A stretch of DNA of 64,000 nt from Dallia pectoralis (taxonomy: Eukaryota; Chordata; Actinopteri; Esociformes; Umbridae), in contig CM055739.1 of the NCBI GenBank assembly GCA_029465975.1, positions 11,313,513-11,377,512 on the forward strand, in the 5' to 3' direction. The position numbers were made by a program, and so were the translations under genes. The notes under the pieces are model-generated. The model saw nothing but the letters and a program-made list of their open reading frames with translations. It did not search any database and was not told the DNA's origin. How positions within the stretch are numbered: the first letter of the stretch is position 1; every line of letters starts with the position of its first letter. Of this stretch, positions 53,890 to 64,000 are shown piece after piece.

Positions 53890-56800
53890 TTTTCATGCAA
53901 GGGTAAAGTCTTTCAACCATGCGAGTACACTTTGAACCAGAGATATCCGCCCAGGCCAACCAATCGCGGTTAAGTTCATTCTTCTTCTACTACTTCTGTA
54001 CCACCAACTGGAGTATTGCCTCATTGGTTTGGAAAACAAAACCCGAGATAATCTAAACTTGATCAGGCAATGTTCTTATCCCACATAACTAAATATTAAA
54101 TTTAATGAAGTTCTCCCCAAATACCTTCGGACCAGAATGACGAGCCATATTGCTGGTGACAGAATGGGCCTGGCACAGCCTCGTTGATGTTGAATATTGC
54201 ATTTCTTGTTGTCTTGGTATCTCAGGTTAAATACCTGACTGTTTAACTTCCAACGGGAAGTGCAACAGAGAAATAAGCCAAGTAGGCCTACTGATATACA
54301 GATGGAGGGTTTATTCATTCAACCTTTACATTAAGGTAATTAGAACAGCTCCCTGAATGTAATAACGTGTTTCTGAAGTTACAATAATAAAAGGACAGTA
54401 AATCAATGTAAAAGAACGCCTCTCACTAGTCCAGAAAGTATTGTTTCAGGAAACAATGGATGGAAGTTGAAAGAAAACTACTGACACATGAATAATGTTT
54501 CATGGGCGGGGCAGGAGGTTGTCTGGCAGTTATTATTTGTAGCAGCAGACAGAACCGTGTGCTCTGGCCCTTCTGTTCTATACAGACGACTAGAGAGCTC
54601 CTCAAATCATCTCTCTCCCTTATCGTGTGTGTTTGAGACAACGAAATAGAAAGGGATAAAGATAGCTGGCAACGTGGAGAGAGACGGGTACAGGCGTGTA
54701 ACAGGTTTGGGAATAAGGAGCAGATATATCCACTCTACAAACCACTGGGATTGAGAGTCCTATTACAGTGGTGTCAGGATGGGACTCGGAGTAAGTACGG
54801 ATGACATTTCTAACTGCCCAGATATTTATTTATTCTTTGATTGATGTACACTTATGGAAAAACTGTTTATTTTTGTTGTGGTGGAACATTCTGAATTGAA
54901 GTTAAACGCTGATTAGTGAAATAGTTTCAATAATACCATACTTTTTGGTTAGGTCTGTGTTCCCTCTGTCACTTCTGATATAGGATGATCACAAATTGAT
55001 CACAGTGTTTGATTAACCAGTGGTCAGGCAAATTATTCATATTTAATGCGCTAATTCCACAGGTGTGAAAGCAAGTCAGCTACTCACTACTGTTTAAATT
55101 GTAGTAATTTAGCATACACTTATTCAGAGCAGAACTTACAACAATGTTTTTTTATACAGGAACTCGGTAGGAATCTAACAACCGCCATTATTTAACAACA
55201 GAACCACATATGATATCATTAACATGTTTTAGCACGCCGTTTTGTTGCCCATAACCCCAACCATCTGCAGTTAGTTTCGCTTCGGGCAGATATAAATTCC
55301 ACATGGCTTAGTTTGTATTTGTTGCTGAAAAGAAACGTTAGAAAATATTTTTTTGGTGCTGGTGCAGAAATAATAATCAGTTGACATTTGATTTGGGGAC
55401 TTACCACCACAATGAGCACTTAAAAACCCTATGTAAGGGATGATGTGTGGATAGATTGCTAGACAAGATTTCCTTGTTGACGGAAAGAAAAGTGTTAAGC
55501 TCCATGGATTATTTCGCAACTGTGAGTTTCCCTGCCCTCATCTCCTCTCACACTTTCCCACTTTGCTACATTCTAAATTGAAATTACAATCAGTTTAAAC
55601 GTTTTTATGCAACACAACAGCCCTGTTGAGTATGTTGCTAAGCGTATATTGCTATGCTAGCAGGCCAATCCACCTAATTCAGCCGTGACAAACAATATCC
55701 TCATATTGTACTATAGAATCCAATTTGCCATGGTGGGTTGAAATGGGTCATTAACAGGTTAACATGCCGAATAAAATGTGTGCAAAAAAATACTGTCACA
55801 ACATATTTCAACTCATTTTTTCTTTAATATGCACAAGAGTTGAAAGAAAACATTGTGAGCCACCTTAAAGAGATATGGATTCTAAAATTTATAAAAGGTA
55901 AGACAATCAGAGGCCAAAATGCTATCTGTTGCTTTTTCTTCTTTAGTACACGTTTCGTTAGCAAGTAAAAATCTTGCCAAAAAGCATAAGCTTGTATCAG
56001 TTTCTGATACAAGACAAAAATTCCATTCTTTAAAGTGGCTCTTATTCTAGGTGTCTCTAGATCAATGGCTGTACACACCTGCTAGACTTTGTTCATCATT
56101 TGTGAATGGCTAGTCCAAAAAGGTGTGGGCCGCTCCCATTAATTAAGCCCCATTCTTTCTCAGTAGTTAGCAGCCAAAACAACTACATTAGTCTAAATGT
56201 AATTTCCGTTTCCAGACCCGTCGCATAAAGACGCCCGAGGGAAACCAAGACTTAAGTCCACAGGAACGAGAGCGAGGAGAGAAAGCCCATTTTCAATCGT
56301 GTCATCGTTAACGATCACCTTAAAAACCAAATCTCCCTGTTAAACCTTTAACAGTAAATACAATATTACAGCTTTGCAAAGTGAGCTGACTGACTGCTCC
56401 ACCAGCAGAATGCAGCTGCTTTGTACCCAACTTCAGAGAGTTCAGGAAACACTCCTAATTCGTATAATTAGATTTTGTAGCATATAGAACGAGAAAAATA
56501 TGGAACAATTGTATGGCCAATGTACAACTACAATGCATCCATAGCTCTGAATTAGTGAAGCAAACATTGCTTTTACACACAGTAAGCAGAGGGAGGGAGA
56601 CACAGACGTGTCTATAAGACTGAATAGAAAATGCCGATGTGAAATCTCTATAGATGAAACCAGTGTAACAATGTATTTTGCGCTCTCTCTCTTTCCCAAA
56701 TATTACCTCACATTGGAGTCACTGAATTTTTCTGAAGAGGGGCGTGTCTGCTTCCAGGTCACCGACCACGCCTCTCAAGCCAAAGCTCCGCCTCAGCCAA

Positions 56801-57644
56801 GACATGCATACATCAGTGCTACAAAGTCTCACTTATCCATTTCAGTTTTCCTGTTCACATTGTCTTTGTTGGCGTTATTATTACTTTTTAAAAATATTTT
56901 ACTTTAAATCCATTGGTTTTCATGATGATTTCACAACTAAAGGAGAGAAGGAATAATGTTCTAGTGGTGTGTCGAGTTCTGTCCAGTCCACATGGGCGTA
57001 TGACAAACACTCTCAAATAGCCCTCCATCCTCAGAGGGAATGTTGACAGCGTTTGTCATGTTCTGCTCCAGAATCCTATGCAGTTCAATGAGTTCTGAAT
57101 AGTCGACAGCCCTTTAGACGACGTCGCCAATTAGATTCAGGCAGCGATGTTCAACGACGGAGAGCTTGGTAGCTGTTCAGGGCTCAATTTGCTCTGAGGT
57201 TGAATGCCTTCAGTCGTAGTGTCCAACATGCTCCGATACCAACGAGTACCACAGACAGAATACACATCTTTAAATGAGAGATCACTCCTCTTCTTTGCTG
57301 ATATGATTGGCAGAACGAGATCATAAGTCCATGCACACTAATGAATTCAGTGTCGTGTGTGTGTGTGTGTGTGTGTGTAAGAAAAGGAAAACAGCAAGTT
57401 TTTGGCAACTGCAGGAGAACAACAGACCATGGTGTAAATGTCATATCCCCCAGAACATTTAGAAGCATAGCCGTGGGAGACGCTTGAGAAAGAAAAGAGA
57501 GTCTGCTAATATGATCCTTTCTTCAATCTGTGCTCGAACTGGAGTTGTGGTTGTTTAGTGACTCCAAATGGTTGATGCAGAGGTGGTGGTGACTGGAGGT
57601 GGAGAGCAGCTGTAGAGTGACACCTACTGGGCGGAGGTTCGCCT
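53890..57644. other. Region between ebpl and kpna3
   Basis: Holds the ebpl promoter (just above 53889) and probably the long kpna3 3' UTR on the minus strand; a minus-strand ATTAAA lies near 55821. It also contains a + strand candidate two-exon short ORF (54779-56311), a + strand frame ending in a hydrophobic helix (to 56907), and a (GT)n at 57355-57378. No recognised protein family. Confidence 0.5.
54779..56311 (+). CDS. Candidate two-exon micropeptide ORF, unrecognised
   Basis: Exon 1 ends in ATGGGACTCGGA followed by the strong donor GTAAGT at 54791. The acceptor TTTCCGTTTCCAG at 56215 opens a frame in the same phase, TRRIKTPEGNQDLSPQERER and so on, that stops with TAA at 56309-56311. The joined ORF is 35 codons, hydrophilic, with MGLG at its start. 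I do not recognise it. Both splice signals are good, but a short ORF of this length can arise by chance, and the second exon may overlap kpna3 3' UTR on the other strand. Confidence 0.2.
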
Positions 57645-60600
57645 TTAAAATTTGAACTCCTTGGTTTGCAGGTTGGTAGTGGGGTCAAAGTTGAACGTTC
57701 CACCCTGAGTGGATTCGGGGATCAAGGTGGGATCCTCATCGATCTATGGAAGGAAGACATTACTTTCACACATGGCTTATTGACTGTGCATACACAACTA
57801 TACACCTACACAGGCAACCCACTGACAAAGAGAAACGGGAGGAAAAGGGCTCTGTGTTTCCGTATCACACATCCTAAGCCCAGCGAGCCGTTCTAACGGT
57901 GTGCAACATGCGGAGGGTCGTGCCGGAGCAGGGGAACTCACTTCGTCTCCTGAGAAGTACTGGTCGATGAGCTCAAAGGCCAGCTTGTAGATGTCCTCGT
58001 TTTCATGCTGCTGAAGGTTCTCGATCTTCTCTAGGCCTTATAGGCAGGTAGAAGAAACGCATGGGAGTCAATGACAGAGAATCGATCTAGAATGTCTGTC
58101 TCACAGTATGGATTTACTCCGATATAAATAGTCCTGCCGCGCGCACACACACACAGGACACACACACGACACAGAAAGAGCCTTACCTCCACACTCCTCT
58201 ATAATCTCAGCGATGGTGCTGGCCTCGTTTCCAGCCATGAGGAGGACATTCTTGAGGCCATCCAGGACTACCTGGACCACCTGAGAGTCCTTGACAGAGA
58301 GCAGACTGCAGAACGGAGGAACCACATTCTGCTGCACCAGGTACTCCACCTGGAAGGGGCAGTACAACGAAGCAGAAAACCCAATCAGCTTTTAACACTG
58401 GTGAGCAGCCAATCGTTATCCACCACGGAAAGCCTCTTAACAGACAGGAAGCATAGAAAGAAGATTATTTGACTCAAGAGTTAACACACCTGCTCTTTTC
58501 TTCCACTTATTGTCAAGTTGCTGATTGCCCAGGCTGCCTCTTTCTGCGTGCCAAAGTCTCCCTGTAACGTGGGACAGACACAGGGGTGGTCAGCGGTGGT
58601 CATGACTAGAGCTCCGTGGAGGTGCGTAGGCCTCGTCGACTCACCTTAGCCAGCTGGTGGATAATCATGGGCAGCAGACCCGCGTCTATCACAGCCTGTA
58701 CCTGCTGCTGGTTGCCTGCGGTGATGTTGGACAGGAACCACACCGCCTCCTAGTGGACGGGAGGGATACACACACACACACAGGAAGCCATTCAGCTGAG
58801 AGAAACCCACAGACACACACACCATGGATGATATGAGTAGGACTGAGACAGTCAGACAGACGAATAGAAACTACTGACAATTAAACGATGCTGGGGGCCA
58901 CGCCATTTCAACTCGGACCAACACTGGTTACAGCAAAAGCAACACATGCCACAAATAGTTTCTCCAAGCGCGTGTGTGTGTATTACCTTGTTGATCTTCT
59001 CCTTGGGGTGTGTGAGTAGGTTGGGGAAGTGCGACAGGACGTCACAGTTGAGCACCACCTGAGTCTGCTCGTCTGTTCCCGTCACAATGTTCCCCACAGC
59101 CCTCAGAGCTGCTGTCTACAGGATATGACATCACAGGCCGTTAGGGACACCATAGGGAGTAGCTTGTTGGCCGTACAATGGGATCCTGATGTGATCCTTA
59201 TTGTCAGCATTACCGTGGATCACAAGCCCGACCAACAATTCTAACCTAAATCCTTCTGATGAGTGGCAAAACATATGCACATACCTGAACTTTGACCTCC
59301 TGATGGCTCAGCAGGGGGACGAGGAAGGGAACAACGCCTGAGTCAATGACCATCTGGATCTGTTCATTCCCTCCATCTGTGAGGTAGGATAAGGCCCACA
59401 CGGTATCCACTAGAATCTGACCACAGAGAGAGGGCGTCACAACTACTAGAATGTGATCAGGGAGAGAGAGGGCATTACAACAACTAGAATGTGATCAGGG
59501 AGAGAGAGGGCGTCACAACTATTAGAATGTGATCAGGGAGAGAGAGGGCATTACAACAACTAGAATGTGATCAGGGAGAGAGAGGGCGTCACAACTATTA
59601 GAATGTGATCAGGGAGAGAGAAGGCGTTAGAACTATTAGAATGTGACTGCTGCCTTGCCATTGCAATTGTAGTACTTACATTTATATCTGTGTGGTATAT
59701 CAATACGCAGAGAGCAGGAAGTATCTGAAAGAGGGTTGGACAGAAAAGAGCAAACAGTGAGTCAGTGAAACAGTGCAGTTCATGGAAGACAGTGAAGCTA
59801 CTGAGCAGACAGTTTGGATTTCAGCAGACCTACAGGGCATGGATGGACAGTGACTGGAACCAGGCAGAGCAGGAAAACTGACCACACAAAACATCACATC
59901 AAGAGATTGGATTTCAGTGGGATCGAATGACTAATCAACACACACGGCTTACCTCCTGTACCGTCTCCATGGGAGGGGGTGGGTCCTTGTTACGGCAGAG
60001 GTTGACGATGACCCAGGTGACGTTGCGGAGGAAGGTGATTGGGATGGAGGGGTTAATGAACGACAGCAGGGGCTTGACCACGCCCAGCGAGATAACGTAA
60101 TCTCTGCACTGCGGCCCATCGCCTACAGAAAGAGAGCAGGTGTGTGACTGACTGGCATGGACTGGCTGCATGCGTGCGTATGTTTGTTTGTTCACTCACC
60201 AATTATGTTGCCTAGCGCCCACACTGCCTGTTCACATACATTCTGGTGAGGCGAGTGTAGCAGCCGCAGGAAAAGCGGCACGGCATCTGGGCCTGTAGAG
60301 GACAAGACAAACCAATATGTTAGACAACGCTGACACGGAGGCAGAGACGCGGCACGGAGGCAGAGACGCGGCACGGAGGCAGAGACGCGGCACGGAGGCA
60401 GAGACGCGGCACGGAGGCAGAGACGCGGCACGGAGGCAGAGACGCGGCACGGAGGCAGAGACGCGGCACAAACATGATATCACAATATGATATCTTATGG
60501 GTCCGTTGGAAACTGGACCACTGAAGAACTAGGAAATACTTACTAGATTTGACTACAGCCTGAGTTTGTTGTGACGTTCCTGAGGCGATGTTGGTCAAGG

Positions 60601-63497
60601 CCCAGGCAGCCTCAAACTGGAGCGACGGACTGAGGAAGAGACATTAGATATATGAAGGACAAAAACCGACCATGTCCCCAGACAACAGAACGCTCCATAC
60701 AGTCTGTCTACAGCACAGCTTCTGATCAACAGAAACGGAGAAAAATACTCACCAATTCAAAATCAATACCCATCACTTCTGTCTCACAGTGTCTCCCCGA
60801 TATGTGTGTGTGTGTGTGTTCACATCAGCCTGACCATGCACAGGTAGAAACAGAGAGGTAGAGAGGAGAGCATACCACTAGCCATATAACAGGAGAAACA
60901 GAGAGGTAGAGAGGAGGACATGCCACTAGCCCTATAACAGGAGAAACAGAGAGGTAGAGAGGAGGACATACCACTAGCCCTATAACAGGAGAAACAGAGA
61001 GGAGGAGGACATACCACTAGCCCTATAACAGGAGAAACAGAGAGGTAGAGAGGAGGAGGAGGACATACCACTAGCCCTATAACAGGAGAAACAGAGAGGA
61101 GGAGGACATACCACTAGCCCTATAACAGGAGAAACAAGAGAAAGGTAGAAGGGAGAGAGAGGAAGGTATGACACACTGAGTCCAGATGGTCCTACCCCTT
61201 CATCACTTCCGCTCCAGTTTCCACAATCTGTCCAGTCAGAACTATTTACCAATTAACATCATCGCAGTTAACTGCTCTCATCCATCCGTTTGTCTCTGAG
61301 GTGCACCCAGACTCAGTCCCCCCCCCCCCTCATAAAGCAGACATACTTGTCGTCCCTCTCCAGACATTTGACCAGGATTGGCAGGATGCCCGACTTAATC
61401 AAGTCGTCGATGGGGGGGTTTCTGTCGCTGGACAACAGTTTTCTTGCTGCCTGCACAGCATTGAGCTGGATGACTCCATTGTCACTGACGGCGTTCTGAC
61501 AGCAAGGAGAGAGAGAAAGCACCCGGTCAGCTACAAGGTGTATTTGCAGTGTGTCGTATCAACACAAACCCGTGAATTGACTCAAGTACAACTAGCTGGT
61601 CTGCTGAGATCAACGAGTACAGTTTCAGTGCGACACCGTTGGTATTTATCACAATGGATCGTAACGTAGAAAGAATTAGCTGCATCGGCCCTTGTCTTTG
61701 GCCTGGGGTGGTGTGGTTTGGTACACTGCTGTTTCTGGTATATGTAGTAATCTGAAGCATGGGTTTGATACTGACATACTGCAAAGTTTGCACTCTACAG
61801 CATTTTCCACTTTCTATCAATAAAGCACGGAGCACATTGAGACGTAATCTTTCTGTCAACAATATTGACAGAAACAATGTAATTTTATCACTAACAAAGA
61901 TTATTCTTAGCAACCAATTTAAAGTTCTATCGTTTATAAAACAAGCACTTTCAAATGCAAAACTGTCCATATTTGACTGTGTTCCATTGATATGCTCTGT
62001 GTAGCTGAGGCTGATATCTAGGCTACAGTAATGTGGTCTGATATGGGCTATTTGCTGGGAGAACAAATTTATTCATTTAGGCTAATGGATCCAACAAACG
62101 GTGACAGATGTATTTGTTTTAGGAGGAACTTGGGCTTCACTTTAATCAGTGAGTAAATCTGTCTTTGGTAATGCCAAACCAGCAACTGACCAATCACCAG
62201 GGGAATCTAAATGTCCCCAAAACACCAAACCAGAACATACAGCTTACCTGCAAGATGGCTTCTAGCGTTACATTTTGCTGCAAAAAAAGAAGAAAATTTC
62301 ACATTTGCTGTAGAGACAGACATTTGAGTTTATCATACTCCGAGTCAGGGCTAACAAAATCAACTCCCAAAATAAAGTCGTCATGAAGGAAGACGGAGAA
62401 AACCAGATCATTCACCCCTCTGAAGTCAGAGTCTGCATCTGAGTCTTCGAGGCTCTCCTCCTGTGGAACGTTTCTCTTCTTTAAGAGGTGCTCGTCTCGT
62501 TTGTTCTGGGAGAATACAACATAAAATTAATTCATTGTTGAGTACATGACTGTATGTTTTGGGTAACATACAAACACAGGGACAAGACCCTCCCTCATGG
62601 TGTTACAGACTACCATGGGCGAGTGAGGAATGCACGTCTCCAGACAGCTGGTTCCTGTCAGACGTGTGCAAACCCCCACATTTGCTGTGTAAAGAAAAGC
62701 TGTGTCACTCATCCTACAGAAGTGGTTTCCTCTCAAATAGGGGTGGGTCAGGCTTATTTACATATCATTTTTAAACACAGGCCCGGTCACGCGACAAGAG
62801 TCTTGTTGTACATCGACATACTGTAGTTATGAACATTACAAAGAGATAAAAAAACCTACCAGAACTTCACAACAATATAGAACCATCAGAATCGATTGCT
62901 GTCATAGCCTATAAGCAGTCTGGACAGGGTAAATAAACCACTGAGGAAGGTTTGGAAGTTAGGGGGTCTACACCTTTAAGAGTGGGAATGTTTTCAAACA
63001 GACATTAAGACACGCCTCCAGTCATGCACACAGCAACAAAATGACTCAGCAGACCAAACAACCATAAGAGAACTGAATACCAGTGACTGAACATTTCACA
63101 TTTAAAGTTAAGGTTATATAATTATCGAATCCTGTATCCACCTAACCAACCAACATAGAAATGTTAACCTGCACTGGGTGAAGAAAGGGCCAAAACATGG
63201 CAATTAAAATGGCAGTCTAACAATCTGTCGCGCCATGCTGATGCATAAGTAAAGAAATATCTACGACGACACAGGACTGGCATCTTGAGTGTGGGCACGG
63301 AGAACAGGGGGCAAGGTGGGTGAAGTGAAGGGAGGCTGGCTTTAGAGATTTGGTCATTCTATTTTGGGGTGGGGAGAAAACAGGGGGGCGTGCAGCAAGT
63401 CTAGTGAATGTGACTCTGGGCTAAAACAGGGCAACAGAGTCGCTCTGCTCACCTTTCTCAGCTCCACTGTCACCTCGTTCCGATGCCTTCGCATAGT
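57645..63497 (-). CDS. kpna3: Importin subunit alpha-4 (karyopherin alpha 3), 5' partial
   Basis: Nuclear import adaptor that binds classical nuclear-localisation signals and links them to importin beta. Exons in transcript order: 63497-63453, 62505-62416, 62277-62248, 61495-61347, 60629-60544, 60286-60200, 60122-59953, 59724-59680, 59416-59285, 59115-58987, 58749-58645, 58561-58490, 58349-58187, 58036-57942, 57743-57645. Phases join to 498 residues. Human KPNA3 has 521, so exactly the first coding exon (about 23 residues) is missing beyond the window edge. The basic IBB region [20 protein letters not shown] is followed by ARM repeats with the cargo-binding Trp/Asn pattern (EAAWALTNIASG, QAVWALGNIIG, RNVTWVIVNLCRN, EAVWFLSNITAG, EAAWAISNLTISG) and the tail GGTFNFDPTTNLQTKEFKF. 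KPNA3 is favoured over KPNA4 by its neighbours. Three micro-exons (30, 45, 45 bp) are present. Confidence 0.97.
59408..59640. repeat. 38-bp minisatellite seeded on a kpna3 splice junction
   Basis: About five copies of a 38-bp unit containing ACTAGAATGTGATCAGGGAG and AGAGAGGGC. The first unit begins inside coding exon 59285-59416: its bases ACTAGAAT (59409-59416) are exon, and the rest is the adjacent intron. Confidence 0.85.
60331..60468. repeat. 19-bp minisatellite in kpna3 intron
   Basis: About seven copies of GGCACGGAGGCAGAGACGC. CpG-rich; the frames it opens on the minus strand are spurious. Confidence 0.95.
60845..61165. repeat. Purine-rich minisatellite in kpna3 intron, unit 40-50 bp
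   Basis: Copies contain GAGGACATACCACTAGCCCT and ATAACAGGAGAAACAGAGAG, with variable numbers of GGTAGA and GGA triplets. Confidence 0.92.
61500..62247. other. kpna3 intron, no further feature
   Basis: AT-rich intron sequence. Open frames on either strand resemble no family. Confidence 0.7.
62506..63452. other. kpna3 intron, no further feature
   Basis: Ordinary intron sequence with no recognised repeat or gene between coding exons 62416-62505 and 63453-63497. Confidence 0.7.
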
Positions 63498-63830
63498 CTG
63501 AAAGAGAGTGAGAAGAAAACATAGATGATCCTCATCACTGGGTCATTGAAGACAGCTGCCCACGCAAAAACACACCAGTAAACAAGTGGAACAGACAGTT
63601 CTTTCACAAACTAGGTATCAGAATACTAGTGTGTACTGCTTGTTGTGTCAGGCTGGCCTCATAACTGCAGCCAGGACATCCTGGTTCATGTTACTCATGC
63701 TTTCAAAACATCCTTCACGCTAGCCAAATGTACGTTCATGTTTATGCCCCTGCCTTTCGACCAGTGCCCTACTCTGGTTACATTTAAGAGGACATGGACC
63801 ACACCTTGGGACTGCCAAGCACAAAGGACC

Positions 63831-64000
63831 TAGGGCTGGGCGATAAATCGATAACGATATGTATCACGATAGACACATAATCAATAGAAAAATGTGTTTG
63901 ATCAATTATTTTTCTTCATCGGAAGAAACGAGAGCTTGCGAAGCATGTTTGGTTGCATGAACAAAGGCACTCAAAATATGGTAACCTAGCAACGTAGGGA
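63831..64000. mobile_element. Possible start of a DNA transposon relic, cut by the window edge
   Basis: TAGGGCTGGGCGATAAATCG followed by ATAACGATATG is the usual left end of a widespread vertebrate repeat with a TAGGGCTGGGCGATA terminus. Its other end would lie beyond 64000. The intron sequence 63498-63830 before it holds nothing recognisable, and the first kpna3 coding exon is not in view. Confidence 0.4.

Noticed and set aside
60192..60598. Minus-strand frames rich in CLRAASLPPCRVSASVPR
   Set aside because: Translation of the 19-bp kpna3 intron minisatellite running out of a true exon.

Overview
The window is nuclear DNA from a vertebrate, almost certainly a teleost fish. Genes are split into short exons with GT-AG introns. 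Introns carry long (TG)n tracts and minisatellites. The mobile elements are fish types: a Tc1-like transposon, tRNA-derived SINEs with LINE-type tails, and small hAT-like elements with 8-bp target duplications. The Tc1 and SINE types recall salmonid or pike genomes, but the sequence alone does not fix the species.

Seven protein-coding genes could be built exon by exon, with phases that join cleanly. On the + strand: mcf2l (251-18804, 5' part outside the window), a Rho-family guanine-nucleotide exchange factor; cab39l (27943-30690), the MO25-beta scaffold of the LKB1 kinase complex; and arl11 (47828-49117), a small Arf-like GTPase. On the - strand: cdadc1 (34929-38750), a double cytidine/dCMP-deaminase-domain protein; rcbtb1 (40683-46088), an RCC1-repeat/BTB protein; ebpl (49924-53889), an emopamil-binding-protein-like membrane protein; and kpna3 (57645-63497, first coding exon outside the window), importin alpha-4. 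These proteins do not form one pathway. What joins them is conserved synteny: as I recall the human map, cab39l, cdadc1, rcbtb1, arl11, ebpl and kpna3 match the 13q14.2 block, with the cab39l/cdadc1 pair flipped as a unit and SETDB2/PHF11 absent. mcf2l maps to 13q34 in human.

Layout: 1-18.8 kb is mcf2l, whose first visible intron (342-7096) holds an antisense LINE relic and four large tandem arrays. 18.8-27.9 kb is the mcf2l 3' UTR and then intergenic DNA with SINE pieces, a broken Tc1 element and a possible cab39l leader exon. 27.9-31.1 kb is cab39l. 31.1-34.9 kb is intergenic, with a minisatellite interrupted by a small hAT-like element. 34.9-47.1 kb holds cdadc1 and rcbtb1. 47.1-47.8 kb is a head-to-head rcbtb1/arl11 promoter region with a perfect CRE palindrome. 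47.8-53.9 kb holds convergent arl11 and ebpl, with two hAT-like insertions in ebpl introns. 53.9-57.6 kb lacks a recognised gene but has a two-exon candidate short ORF. 57.6-64 kb is kpna3.

The most unusual signals are a kpna3 minisatellite whose founding unit spans an intron-exon junction, a CCTG/TCTG-type tract that begins at a mcf2l 5' splice site, three non-autonomous hAT-like insertions with perfect 8-bp duplications, and a possible unannotated micropeptide transcript at 54.8-56.3 kb. I saw no CRISPR array, bacterial system or virus.
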